Positions 1-8,704 of a stretch of DNA of 64,000 nt are shown piece after piece (positions within the stretch are counted from its first letter, which is position 1; every line of letters begins with the position of its first letter). Made by a program: the position numbers and the translations under genes. The notes below the pieces were generated by a model that was given only the letters and a program-made list of their open reading frames with translations, was not told where the DNA came from and did no database searches. The stretch is from positions 62,001-126,000 of the forward strand of contig JAJEFB010000026.1 of assembly GCA_022820665.1 (NCBI GenBank), given 5' to 3'. The DNA is from Anaerolineae bacterium (lineage in GTDB: Bacteria > Chloroflexota > Anaerolineae > Aggregatilineales > Phototrophicaceae).

Positions 1-291
1 GACCTGGGTGCCGAAGCAGTCAAGCCCGGTGAGCATGGAGGCGTAGGCGGGCGTTGTGGGGATGTGCGCGCTGAAGGTGTTTTCGAAGAGGGTTCCGGAT
101 CCGGCGAAGCGATCGATATGCGGTGTGGTAAGCCGATCGTAACCATAGCTACTCATGTGATCGGCACGTATGGAATCAATAGCGATCAGTAAGACATTCG
201 GTTGTTTTGGCACCTTTTCGTCCTTTTCGGAAGAATCGTAGTTCAATAAAGTCTGGCCTGTCCCGGTACGCCAACCAGGCTGTCGCGCCAT
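1..291 (-). CDS. Sulfatase/alkaline phosphatase superfamily protein, 5' part only
   Basis: The first 97 residues of a protein that runs off the left edge of the window, read from ATG at 291. Residues 32-39 (NVLLIAID) carry the first metal-binding Asp of the alkaline phosphatase superfamily, followed by the usual ADH...YGY stretch and a TPHID motif, all typical of sulfatase N-termini. At the place where sulfatases have C/S-x-P-x-R this protein has T79-T-P-A-Y83, followed by the conserved TG at 88-89. Thr replaces the Cys/Ser that becomes formylglycine, and Tyr replaces the Arg. By family knowledge this fits a phosphatase-, phosphodiesterase- or mutase-like Thr nucleophile, or an inactive sulfatase, more than a true arylsulfatase. 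It is divergent from the LacI gene, with a LacI-type palindrome between them. The start lacks a clear ribosome binding site and is the only plausible ATG. Confidence 0.8.
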   Translation of the reverse strand, partial: MARQPGWRTGTGQTLLNYDSSEKDEKVPKQPNVLLIAIDSIRADHMSSYGYDRLTTPHIDRFAGSGTLFENTFSAHIPTTPAYASMLTGLDCFGTQV

Positions 292-345
292 TGTAAAGGA
301 CTGCGCGAACTATAGCAGGGCATTATAAACAGTTTCTCGCTTTAA

Positions 346-359
346 TGCAAACGGTTGCA
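346..359. promoter_or_regulatory. LacI-family operator palindrome
   Basis: TGCAAACGGTTGCA matches the LacI/GalR-family operator pattern TGNAANCGNTTNCA at every fixed position. It lies between the divergent sulfatase-like gene and the LacI gene and overlaps the -35 box of the LacI-gene promoter, so autoregulation by the adjacent LacI protein is likely (inference). Confidence 0.8.
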
Positions 360-383
360 CAATTTCCGATTTGTGGTTATAGT
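355..383 (+). promoter_or_regulatory. Sigma70-type promoter of the LacI gene
   Basis: TTGCAC at 355-360, a 17-bp spacer, then TATAGT at 378-383. The -35 box shares five bases with the LacI-type operator at 346-359, as expected for repression by blocking RNA polymerase. Confidence 0.6.
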
Positions 384-504
384 CACTGTGATTGCAGCCA
401 TGGCAGAGGCGAGAAAGCCATGTCGGACGATGTTTGCGCTGACGAAGGCGACGCCCTGGAAATTCATCGACCGGTCTCGCGGGTTGTTTTTGAGGAAGAT
501 TATT

Positions 505-1512
505 TTGGCGACTATTCGTGATGTAGCCAACCGCGCCAACGTGTCGGTGTCCACGGCGTCGCGCATACTGTCAAATTCCACCAAGGAAAAGTACGCCGAC
601 GAGACCCGCGAGCGGGTGCGCGAGGCGAGTACGGAATTGGGCTATCGTCCGAACTTCGCCGCGCGGGCGCTGGTATCGGGCAAGACGCGCATCATCGCGG
701 CGGTTTTCCCAAGGTTTTATGATACGCCTTTCACAGCGCTGGCGTCACTGCAGATCTTGTCTGGCATAGAAGCTTATTGCAGCGACGAGGGTTATCATTT
801 GCTCATTTCGTCGCCGAAGATCGAAAACGGCGTACTGGACCGCAACTTCGCCGATTTGCTTTCCGGCGGTTATCTGGATGGCGTGATTATGGATGGCCAT
901 TCCGACATTACGCCCATCATGGAGTTTATGTCCGGGTTGGATTTGCCGCTGGTGATCCTGGGCACATATCCTTATCAACATTATCTGCGCAGTGACAACC
1001 TGCTGGGCGGTCGCCTGATGATGGAGCATTTGATCGAATTGGGACATCGTGAGATTGGTCTCATCGCTTTGCGCGCCATTGAAGATCGTATGCTGGGCGT
1101 GCGCCTGACGGCGGAAGACCACGGTCTGGATATTCGCGCGTTGCCTTGTGAATACGGCAACTTCTCCGAAGCTAGCGGCGAAGTGGCTGCGGAGAAGTTG
1201 ATAAGGGACAATCCTGGTCTGACCGCGATGGTCGCATTTAATGATCGGATGGCGATGGGCGCGATACGACGCCTGCACGAACTAGGTTATCAGGTGCCGG
1301 GGCAGATCAGTGTGGTTGGCCACGATGACTTGCCGCGCTCGCGCGATTTCAATCCGCCCCTGACAACAGTCAATCACGATCTTTCGGAATGGGGTGGTTT
1401 GGCGATGAATATGCTGTTAACGCTGATGCATGGCGAATGCCCGGAGCCGATCACGATGGCGCCTCGGTTGGTGGTACGTCAGTCGACCGCTGCCGCGCTA
1501 GGTCAATCGTAG
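505..1512 (+). CDS. LacI-family transcriptional regulator
   Basis: A 335-residue sugar-responsive repressor. The N-terminal helix-turn-helix (ATIRDVANRANVSVSTASR, residues 2-20) binds the operator and is followed by a hinge and a periplasmic-binding-protein-like effector domain. I place the start at TTG 505, because LacI proteins begin directly at this helix and AGGAAG at 493-498 gives good spacing. Longer upstream readings add an unrelated 50 residues. A matching operator lies about 150 bp upstream. The gene precedes a peptide-type ABC importer and is divergent from a sulfatase-like gene, so it probably controls one or both. LacI control of a Dpp-type importer suggests the cargo may be an oligosaccharide, since some Opp/Dpp systems carry sugars (inference). 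Confidence 0.92.
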   Translation: MATIRDVANRANVSVSTASRILSNSTKEKYADETRERVREASTELGYRPNFAARALVSGKTRIIAAVFPRFYDTPFTALASLQILSGIEAYCSDEGYHLLISSPKIENGVLDRNFADLLSGGYLDGVIMDGHSDITPIMEFMSGLDLPLVILGTYPYQHYLRSDNLLGGRLMMEHLIELGHREIGLIALRAIEDRMLGVRLTAEDHGLDIRALPCEYGNFSEASGEVAAEKLIRDNPGLTAMVAFNDRMAMGAIRRLHELGYQVPGQISVVGHDDLPRSRDFNPPLTTVNHDLSEWGGLAMNMLLTLMHGECPEPITMAPRLVVRQSTAAALGQS

Positions 1513-1574
1513 GGAGTAGGAGTATCGCAATGATGCTCTTTAAGAACATTTATCCATATTCAAGGAGCGTTACT

Positions 1575-3509
1575 ATGCTAAGGAAACTTGTACTTTTGTT
1601 TTTGTTGGCGCTGCTGGCAGTGCCAACGCTGGTCGGTTTCGCGCAGGAGCCAGATGGTCTTCCCGTCGATGTCCCGCGTGAAGACCTCTGGGTCTTTGAC
1701 CAGATTTTCCGCTGGGGCACGGTAGGCAACTACAATGTCTGGCGTATCGGCGGTTCGACGCCCTTCCACCATGCCTTGATGCTCGAGACCTTCTGGAATC
1801 GCGATCAGGAAACTGGCGAGTTCATTCACGCGCTGGCGGACGGGGACCCGGTTTACAACGATGACTTCAGCGAAATGTCGGTTAACTTGCGCCAAGGCGT
1901 CATGTGGAGCGATGGCGAAGAATTTGATGCCGATGACGTCGTTTACACGATCGAAACCATCAAAGCCGTGCCGGAACTTGGCCAAGGCGGCTGGCATCCG
2001 CAATTGGTCGACTTTGATGTACAAGTCGAAAAGACGGGTGACTTCAGCGTTCACTTCACCTTGAACCGTTCCAATCCGCGTTTCCACACGCTCTTCGAGT
2101 CGCGCTGGAATGGCGTCTACATGATGCCCTCCCATGTCGTTTCCGCCGCGGCTGAGGCAGTCGGCGGTACTGAGAATCTCGGTTCCTGGGAATGGGCAGC
2201 GGAGGATGTGGTTGTCTTGGGCAACTATCTGCCGGTCGAGGCTGACCCGAATGGTTACTGGGAGCTGTTCAGGCGCCGCGATGATCCGGAAAATTCGTTG
2301 GCGGGTATTATCACCGGCGGTTCCGGTCCTCCTTATGCCTTGAGCATCTTCTACGGCAACGAGAACATCCGAAAAGCCATCGCCATGTCCCGCAACGAGC
2401 TGGACGTGTACTTTGATGTCGATATCGAATCCTTCGAGTTCACATTGGACAACGCGTCCAAGGCTCGCAGTTGGTATACCGACTTCCCCTGGGCATATCC
2501 CAATGAAGTCAGTTCACGTCAGTTGGCGATGAACATGGAAGGCGACCCCATGTTGGCCAACAAGGATGTGCGCTGGGCGCTGGCGCTGGCCATCGATATC
2601 GTTGAGTTGCAGACCGAGTATATCGGCGGCGTCGCCAAGGTAACGCCCTTCCCGGTCCCGCCGACTGCCAAGCTCTATAACTTGTACCACGGTCCGATGA
2701 CGGAATGGCTGACTAACCTGCAAATCGACCTCGGCGATGGCGAGATGTACAACCCCTACGATCCCACCGTGCCCGATCAGATCGCGGCTTGGGCGGAAGA
2801 GCAGGGCTTCGCCGTGCCGGGCGAGCCGCATGAGGTCTTCGGCTCCGGCTGGTGGAAGTACGATACCGATGCGGCCGAGAAGCTGCTGATCAAGGCTGGT
2901 TTGAGCCGCGGCGGCGATGGCCAATGGCTAACGCCCGATGGCGAGCCCTGGGTGCTGGATCTGCAATCGGACCCCAGTGAGAATGACGCCTATCGTATGG
3001 GCCAGGCGGCTTTCGATATGTGGACCGATTTCGGCGTCGAGGTCAACTTCAGCACGCTGGATCGCAATACCTGGGACCAGAACCATTTCGTTGGCAGTTA
3101 CGAGGTCAGCACGCCTTGGACCAGCTTCGCGCTGGCCTCAGGCGATATGTGGCCCCAGATCCGCGGCCGCCATTCCCGCTATTACGCTCCCGTGGGCGAA
3201 GACTACCGCCCGTTGGGTGGCGACGGGGTTCGCCGCCTGCGCGACGATAGGCTTGATGAATTGATCGACGCCATGGAGTCGGTCAACCCGGTTTCGCAAG
3301 AGGCGGAGAACATCGAGATCAACACCCAGCTCTTGCAGCATTGGGTCGAGAACATGTTCGATATCACCTGCATCGCCTTCAAGAAATTCGTCACTTGGGA
3401 CGAAACCTACTGGACGGGCTTCCCGACTGCGGAAAACCCGAACTATCAACCCTTGTACTGGTTCCAGGGTGGCAAGTACGCTATCCAGAACCTGCACCCA
3501 ACCAGCTAG
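1575..3509 (+). CDS. ABC importer substrate-binding protein, family 5 (peptide/oligosaccharide)
   Basis: A 644-residue secreted binding protein of the SBP_bac_5 (DppA/OppA) family. Residues 1-24 form a signal peptide with a long Leu-rich core ending at an AQE motif. I see no lipobox Cys, so membrane anchoring is not evident. The SDGEEFDADDVVYTIE motif in the first third is the family hallmark, where substrates pass between two lobes. ATG 1575 is chosen because AAGGAG sits 7 bp upstream and the signal peptide begins there; ATGs farther upstream are in frame but poorer. It is the first gene of a five-gene importer operon (through 7599). The following hairpin probably sets its higher expression. 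Substrate unknown. Confidence 0.92.
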   Translation: MLRKLVLLFLLALLAVPTLVGFAQEPDGLPVDVPREDLWVFDQIFRWGTVGNYNVWRIGGSTPFHHALMLETFWNRDQETGEFIHALADGDPVYNDDFSEMSVNLRQGVMWSDGEEFDADDVVYTIETIKAVPELGQGGWHPQLVDFDVQVEKTGDFSVHFTLNRSNPRFHTLFESRWNGVYMMPSHVVSAAAEAVGGTENLGSWEWAAEDVVVLGNYLPVEADPNGYWELFRRRDDPENSLAGIITGGSGPPYALSIFYGNENIRKAIAMSRNELDVYFDVDIESFEFTLDNASKARSWYTDFPWAYPNEVSSRQLAMNMEGDPMLANKDVRWALALAIDIVELQTEYIGGVAKVTPFPVPPTAKLYNLYHGPMTEWLTNLQIDLGDGEMYNPYDPTVPDQIAAWAEEQGFAVPGEPHEVFGSGWWKYDTDAAEKLLIKAGLSRGGDGQWLTPDGEPWVLDLQSDPSENDAYRMGQAAFDMWTDFGVEVNFSTLDRNTWDQNHFVGSYEVSTPWTSFALASGDMWPQIRGRHSRYYAPVGEDYRPLGGDGVRRLRDDRLDELIDAMESVNPVSQEAENIEINTQLLQHWVENMFDITCIAFKKFVTWDETYWTGFPTAENPNYQPLYWFQGGKYAIQNLHPTS

Positions 3510-3524
3510 TTTGATTTACAATGT

Positions 3525-3550
3525 GTGTGGGGGGAGCTATCCTCCCACAC
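3525..3550 (+). terminator. Intra-operon hairpin after the binding-protein gene
   Basis: Arms GTGTGGGGGGA (3525-3535) and TCCTCCCACAC (3540-3550) pair over 11 bp with one G-U pair and a GCTA loop. No T-run follows, so it is more likely an mRNA-stabilising or attenuating hairpin than a full terminator. Such hairpins are common between binding-protein and permease genes. Confidence 0.55.
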
Positions 3551-3611
3551 GCTTTCTCAAATGTCGATTCGTTGATTCGAGCTTAATTGAGGTTCTGGCG
3601 GCGGCATAAAT

Positions 3612-4610
3612 ATGCAATTATTGAAGAGCTACATTCTTCCGCGTATCGCCCAATGGGTTGTCGTCATTTTCGTCGGCGTTACCGTCACGTTTCTGATTCC
3701 TCGCTTTTCGCCGATCAATCCGGTTGATGACATGATCGGCCGCATGACGGCCTTCCAGACGATTGATCCGCAAGCGGTCGTGGCCATGCGCGCCACGATG
3801 GAAGACCTCTATGGCTTGGACGGCAGCCTGCTGGAACAATACGTAGCTTTTTGGCAGCGCCTGTTAAAGGGAGACTTGGGTCCGTCGTTTCAAAACTTCC
3901 CTACGCCAGTCAACGATTTTATCGCGGCGGGCTTGCCCTGGACGGTGGGCTTGTTGACTACTACAACGCTTATATCCTGGCTGCTGGGCATCTTCGTCGG
4001 CTCGCTTGTGGGTTATTTCCAGCACCGGCGCTGGGCGCAGGTGTTAGAGCGACTTGTCATCGTCATCTATCCCATGCCCTATCTCATTACCGCGCTCATA
4101 CTTTTGATCGTGTTCGCCTTTTATATACCGCTATTCCCCATGGTTGGCGGCGCGCAGGGCAGCCCGGCGTTGACTTGGCAATATATCAGCAGCATCTTGC
4201 GCTTCGGATTCTTGCCGGCGCTGTCGATAGTGATCGGCGGATTTGCCTTCCGATTTATCATGGCGAAGGCGCTTGCCACCACCGAAATCGCCAGCGACTA
4301 CGTACAATATGCCGAGTTGGCGGCGGTGCCCAAGCGCAGAATTGTCTTATCTTACGTTATTCGCAACACGATGCTGCCGCATGTCAATGATCTTGCGCTG
4401 TCGCTGGGCGCGATGTTCGAAGGCGCCTTGATTGTTGAAGTGATGTTCGGCTACCCGGGTTTGGGGTCGAAGCTCTTCACAGCGATCAGCAATGCGGATT
4501 ACAACATCATCATGGGCATCACGCTCATGTCAATCGTCGGCATCGCGACTGGCTCGCTGATTGTCGACTTGCTGTATCCGATATTTGATCCGCGCGTCCG
4601 TTTGAGATAG
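3612..4610 (+). CDS. ABC importer permease, DppB/OppB type
   Basis: A 332-residue inner-membrane permease. The N-terminal helix (about residues 15-33) is followed by the soluble loop with the YGLDGS-type motif typical of DppB, then the BPD_transp_1 domain with about five more membrane segments. The coupling (EAA) loop reads around YAELAAVPKRRIVLSYVIRN, ending in MLPH. It pairs with the DppC-type gene 10 bp downstream to form the channel of the importer. A 102-bp gap containing a hairpin separates it from the binding-protein gene. Confidence 0.92.
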   Translation: MQLLKSYILPRIAQWVVVIFVGVTVTFLIPRFSPINPVDDMIGRMTAFQTIDPQAVVAMRATMEDLYGLDGSLLEQYVAFWQRLLKGDLGPSFQNFPTPVNDFIAAGLPWTVGLLTTTTLISWLLGIFVGSLVGYFQHRRWAQVLERLVIVIYPMPYLITALILLIVFAFYIPLFPMVGGAQGSPALTWQYISSILRFGFLPALSIVIGGFAFRFIMAKALATTEIASDYVQYAELAAVPKRRIVLSYVIRNTMLPHVNDLALSLGAMFEGALIVEVMFGYPGLGSKLFTAISNADYNIIMGITLMSIVGIATGSLIVDLLYPIFDPRVRLR

Positions 4611-4620
4611 GACCGCAGCC

Positions 4621-5580
4621 ATGCTTACGACTATTCGAGATTTATTCCGCTTCAGCCTGTCTTTCCGCTTCGGCTCGCTTATCCTGCTCCTCGTCGCTGT
4701 CTTGATCGCGACGTCGTTCTTCGCCCCCTATCCGCCAGAGAAGCGCCGGGTAGTCCCGCGGAAGATGAGGGGAAAACCTCCTTCAGTTGAATATGTGCTT
4801 GGCACGACTGCGCTCGGGCAAGATGTCTTCTGGATGTTGACTGCCGGCGTGAAAAACACGCTCATTATTGCCAGCATCGCTGTCGTGATCGGGCGCGGCA
4901 TCGGCGTATTGCTGGGTATGATTTCCGGTTACCTTGGCGGCGCCGCCGACCGCATCATTCAGTCTATCGTCGAGAGCGTCATCGTTATCCCGCGATTACC
5001 CTTGCTTATCCTCGTAGCTGTGATATTGAAGGGCGAACTGACCTTCGTAACGCTCGGCATACTTATCGGCGCTCTCGACTGGGCATATCCTTCAAAGCGA
5101 TATCGCGCGCAGGTTTTAAGCCTTCGCGAGCGCGATTTCACGCACACCGCGGTCTTCAGCGGCATGAATACGGTGAAGATCGTCATTCAGGAGCACTTGC
5201 CCTTCATCATCCCCTACATGCTGGCGGATGTTGTCAGCGGTTTCCTTTTTTCCATCGGCATTGAAGTCACGCTCTCGTACCTGGGCTTGAACGATCTCAA
5301 TAGTTTGAGTCTGGGCACCATGATCTACTGGGCCAATGAATGGAGTTCGATATTCGCTGGCAAGCCCTGGGTGATGATCGCGCCGGTGACCGCTTCGATT
5401 ATCATGGTAGTTGGCTTCTACTTGGTTTCCATTGGCATCAGCGAGTATCTCGACCCGCGCAAGCGTCTCGTCCGCTTGCAGGCGCACCAAGCCGACCTTG
5501 CGCTTGAATTGGAACGCGAAGGCGCCAGAACCCCCGGCGGCGCTTTTTCAGCTTCGCTTCGAAAAGAGCAGGATGAGTAA
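4621..5580 (+). CDS. ABC importer permease, DppC/OppC type
   Basis: A 319-residue permease. One N-terminal helix (about 12-34) precedes the GTTALGQDVF motif that marks DppC/OppC proteins, followed by the BPD_transp_1 domain and its coupling loop near residues 160-190. The C-terminal tail after residue 285 is charged, extended and has no membrane segment. It shares one base with the next gene (TAATG at 5578-5582), indicating translational coupling with the ATPases. It partners the permease at 3612-4610. Confidence 0.92.
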   Translation: MLTTIRDLFRFSLSFRFGSLILLLVAVLIATSFFAPYPPEKRRVVPRKMRGKPPSVEYVLGTTALGQDVFWMLTAGVKNTLIIASIAVVIGRGIGVLLGMISGYLGGAADRIIQSIVESVIVIPRLPLLILVAVILKGELTFVTLGILIGALDWAYPSKRYRAQVLSLRERDFTHTAVFSGMNTVKIVIQEHLPFIIPYMLADVVSGFLFSIGIEVTLSYLGLNDLNSLSLGTMIYWANEWSSIFAGKPWVMIAPVTASIIMVVGFYLVSIGISEYLDPRKRLVRLQAHQADLALELEREGARTPGGAFSASLRKEQDE

Positions 5581-6584
5581 TGGGCGCGATAATCGAAACG
5601 AAGAACTTGCGGGCCTATTACATCACCAAGGCTTATGGCGTGGAGCGAACAGTCAAAGCCGTCGACGACATATCCCTGGAAATTCAGGAAGGGGAAGTCT
5701 ATGGCATCGCCGGCGAATCCGGCTGCGGCAAGTCGACCCTGCTCAGGATTCTACTGGGCGCCTATCAGCCGCCCCTGACAGTTGTTGGCGGGGACGTGGC
5801 TTATCATCTGCAAGGCGAAACCATCCATACCGCTGATATGACGGAGGAGCAAAAGCACGATCTTCGCTGGCGCACGATTTCCTACATTCCGCAGGGATCG
5901 ATGCATGTCTTGAATCCGGTGCGGCGTATCCGTGACAGTTTCCATGATTTCATTAGCGCCCATCGCGATGTGACGAAGTCGGAATCTTTTCGGCTGACGG
6001 CGGATTACCTGCGCGATTTGGGATTGCCTGAGAAGGTGATGGCATCCTACCCGCATCAACTTTCGGGCGGCATGCGCCAGCGCGTCACGATCGCGCTGGC
6101 GACTATCCTTTGGCCCAAGCTGATTTTTGCCGATGAACCAACTACGGCGCTGGATGTGGTCGTGCAGCGCGGCGTTATTCAAATGCTGAAGGATGTGCAG
6201 CAGAAAGAGGGCAGTACACTGGTCTTGATCACGCACGATATCGGCGTACACGCCAATCTGGCGCACCGCATAGCCATTTTGTACGCGGGCAAATTGGTTG
6301 AAGAAGCCGATACCCGAACGATCTTGACCAACCCGCGGCATCCCTACACCAAATACTTGATCGAATCCTTGCCAAATCTGGATTCGCGCGAGGAGCGCAT
6401 GAGCATTCCCGGGCGTCCGCCGGCGCTGGATCGCCCGCCAAGCGGTTGCCGGTTCCATGAGCGCTGTCCACTTGTCAGGGATATCTGCAAGACGATTGAT
6501 CCACAGATGATTCAAGTTGAGCCTGGGCATCGTACCGCTTGTCACGTCGTTGAAGAGGAATTGAGCCATGAGCCAGTCGCCTAG
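5580..6584 (+). CDS. ABC importer ATPase, DppD/OppD type
   Basis: A 334-residue ATPase of the peptide/nickel importer family. Walker A is GESGCGKST (45-53), the signature is LSGGMRQRV near residue 161, and Walker B is [12 protein letters not shown], followed by the switch His in LITHD. The C-terminal oligo_HPY extension holds a Cys cluster (CRFHERCP...C) seen in OppD/DppD proteins. It overlaps the upstream permease by one base and the downstream ATPase by 17, so the two ATPases are probably made in equal amounts and form the heterodimer that drives the importer. Confidence 0.94.
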   Translation: MGAIIETKNLRAYYITKAYGVERTVKAVDDISLEIQEGEVYGIAGESGCGKSTLLRILLGAYQPPLTVVGGDVAYHLQGETIHTADMTEEQKHDLRWRTISYIPQGSMHVLNPVRRIRDSFHDFISAHRDVTKSESFRLTADYLRDLGLPEKVMASYPHQLSGGMRQRVTIALATILWPKLIFADEPTTALDVVVQRGVIQMLKDVQQKEGSTLVLITHDIGVHANLAHRIAILYAGKLVEEADTRTILTNPRHPYTKYLIESLPNLDSREERMSIPGRPPALDRPPSGCRFHERCPLVRDICKTIDPQMIQVEPGHRTACHVVEEELSHEPVA

Positions 6585-7599
6585 CAGGCCGCTTTTGCAA
6601 ATCGAGGAATTGAGCAAGATATTTCATATCCGACAGGGCTTCAGCTCGCAAGAATTCCATGCGGTGGATCATGCATCCATCGTCATCGAATCGGACAAGC
6701 CGGAGATCTTCGCTATCGTAGGGGAAAGCGGCAGCGGCAAGACCACATTGGCGAAGATGGTGCTTGGCATGGAGGTCGCTTCACAGGGAATTCTTCGCTA
6801 CAGGGATCGCGTCATCAATGATCTGAGCAATAAAGAGATGAAGACCTGGTTCTACAACGAAGTTCAGCCAGTTTTTCAAGATCCCTTCGCTGCATTCAGT
6901 CCGCTCAAGCGGATTGACCGCTATCTTTATGAAACGGTCTACAACTACAAGATGGTGGAGGACAAAAAAGAAGCGCCACGTTACATCAACGAGGTTTTGA
7001 GTGAGGTGGGCCTCACGCTCGCTGAGATCGCCGGAAGATACCCGAACGAACTATCGGGCGGGCAGGCGCAGCGCGTGGCAATCGCCCGCGCGCTGATAAC
7101 GAAACCATCCTTGATCGTCGCCGATGAGCCGGTATCAATGCTGGACGCCTCGCTGCGAATGTCGATAGTAAATATGTTCCGCAAGCTGAAAGAAGACAAC
7201 GAAGTCAGTGTCATTTACATCACGCACGACCTCGCTACCGCTTATTATGCCGGCGATCGCATTGCGGTGATGTTGCGTGGCTGGATCGTTGAATTGGGTC
7301 CGACCGAACAGGTGCTTGGCAATCCGCTGCATCCCTACACGCAGAACCTCAAGACATCAATTCCAAGCATCAACGTTGGTGAGACTTGGAAAGACAAGAT
7401 TGATCTGGCAGTGATTGAAGCGGACGAGTACACGCGAACCGGCTGCAAATTTGCGGGGCGCTGCCCGGCGGTGATGGATATCTGCCAGGACAATATTCCG
7501 CCGAACGTGGTCCATGGAGGGCGCACGGTCAAGTGCTTCCTTTATGACGAGAATGTGGATCCTGCAAAGAAGACCTATTTGACCCCTGCGGCAACATGA
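6568..7599 (+). CDS. ABC importer ATPase, DppF/OppF type
   Basis: A 343-residue ATPase, second of the pair. Walker A is GESGSGKTT (52-60), the signature is LSGGQAQRV, Walker B is [12 protein letters not shown] and the switch His lies in YITHD. A C-terminal Cys-containing oligo_HPY tail (CKFAGRCP) is present. It overlaps the DppD-type gene by 17 bases. It completes the importer beginning at 1575: binding protein, two permeases and two ATPases, with no part missing. Confidence 0.94.
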   Translation: MSQSPSRPLLQIEELSKIFHIRQGFSSQEFHAVDHASIVIESDKPEIFAIVGESGSGKTTLAKMVLGMEVASQGILRYRDRVINDLSNKEMKTWFYNEVQPVFQDPFAAFSPLKRIDRYLYETVYNYKMVEDKKEAPRYINEVLSEVGLTLAEIAGRYPNELSGGQAQRVAIARALITKPSLIVADEPVSMLDASLRMSIVNMFRKLKEDNEVSVIYITHDLATAYYAGDRIAVMLRGWIVELGPTEQVLGNPLHPYTQNLKTSIPSINVGETWKDKIDLAVIEADEYTRTGCKFAGRCPAVMDICQDNIPPNVVHGGRTVKCFLYDENVDPAKKTYLTPAAT

Positions 7600-7660
7600 G
7601 CCATATTCCTTAGTCGCAACTGACGCTTCAATTGGCTTGCGTTAATTCGGATGTCCCCAG

Positions 7661-8614
7661 ATGGTCGCGCGAATCATTGACCAGATCAAATACTGCCTTC
7701 AGTCAGTCCTTGTCAGTCACAGCCTGTGGCAGCGGATTAACCGCCCGGTATATCATCCAATCACCAAGCATATTCTGCGACAACTCAAACGGGATCGAAA
7801 GGGTCCTTCAGTAATCGCGGTTGCGCTGCTGGCGGCATTGCTGTTGTTTCTGGCGGTCGCGCACATATATGCCAGCGTCGGCTCGGGTGTGATTTGGTTG
7901 ATGCCGCTGTGGTTGATGCTCTATAGCCTCATTTGCTCGACGCGATGGATTTATCGCATCGTCGCGCTGATCTCGCGTCAGGGGCGCGACGGGGTATTGG
8001 ACGAAGTGAGTGTGATCCCGCCCGGCAGAATCTTTATCTATCTGGCCATATGCAAGGTGGTTTTACACGAGGAAGACGCATTGGCCTGGTTAACGCTGCT
8101 GCGGAAGATCGCGGGCGGTGTGTTGTTTCTCGCTCTGGCTTTGGCCGTGCTGGTCACGCTTAACAGTTTGGAGGATATTGATACGAGTCAACTATTGTTG
8201 CTGCTTGCTGAGTTGGCGTTCTTTTCATTTCTGATAGTGCACGAACATAAGCAGTCTGTCGTGTTGGCCTGTTTGCTGCCGATGGCGCTCAGTCGCAGGC
8301 TGAAAGGCCAGATCGATGGAACAAGCCTGGTGATGGTGTGTTATGTATTGCTGCAGATCCTTAGTTTCTTGATAGCGATAGCTGTTCCCGCGACGCTTCA
8401 GGCGTTTGTCTGGCGTTACAAGCTATCTGTAGACATTGCGGCGATTGGGCTGGCGATGACGCTGGCATTGTTCTTGTTTATCCGCGAGATGTTCATTTGG
8501 TCCTTGTGGCGGACAGTGCTCCATCAAACCAACGCTGAGAGCAGCGTCTTGCGCCATTCGACACATGCGGGCAAGGCGATTGGCGTGAAAGCGCTCGGCA
8601 GCAGGGTCTACTAG
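7661..8614 (+). CDS. Hypothetical membrane protein
   Basis: A 317-residue protein I do not recognise. About 45 basic and polar residues at the N-terminus (YHPITKHILRQLKRDRKG) are followed by hydrophobic segments near residues 50-72, 75-92, 150-170, 175-195, 225-250 and 255-275, i.e. roughly six membrane spans. There is no signal peptide and no catalytic motif that I can see. It follows the importer ATPase after 61 bp on the same strand and precedes the GMC small subunit by 90 bp. It could be an ABC-2-like or accessory membrane component, but nothing in the sequence proves a role. ATG 7661 has no clear ribosome binding site. Confidence 0.7.
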   Translation: MVARIIDQIKYCLQSVLVSHSLWQRINRPVYHPITKHILRQLKRDRKGPSVIAVALLAALLLFLAVAHIYASVGSGVIWLMPLWLMLYSLICSTRWIYRIVALISRQGRDGVLDEVSVIPPGRIFIYLAICKVVLHEEDALAWLTLLRKIAGGVLFLALALAVLVTLNSLEDIDTSQLLLLLAELAFFSFLIVHEHKQSVVLACLLPMALSRRLKGQIDGTSLVMVCYVLLQILSFLIAIAVPATLQAFVWRYKLSVDIAAIGLAMTLALFLFIREMFIWSLWRTVLHQTNAESSVLRHSTHAGKAIGVKALGSRVY

Positions 8615-8704
8615 AGCTTGGATGACTTATGTGGGTGCGCTTCTTAAAGCAGCGTCGATATAGCAAAGGATATGGTAGAAAAAAAGACTCGCGGGAGATG
8701 AACT

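Noticed and set aside
1389-1574. Longer reading of the first binding protein from 1389
   Set aside because: It overlaps the LacI gene and adds an unrelated N-terminus before an obvious signal peptide. The start at 1575 has a good ribosome binding site.
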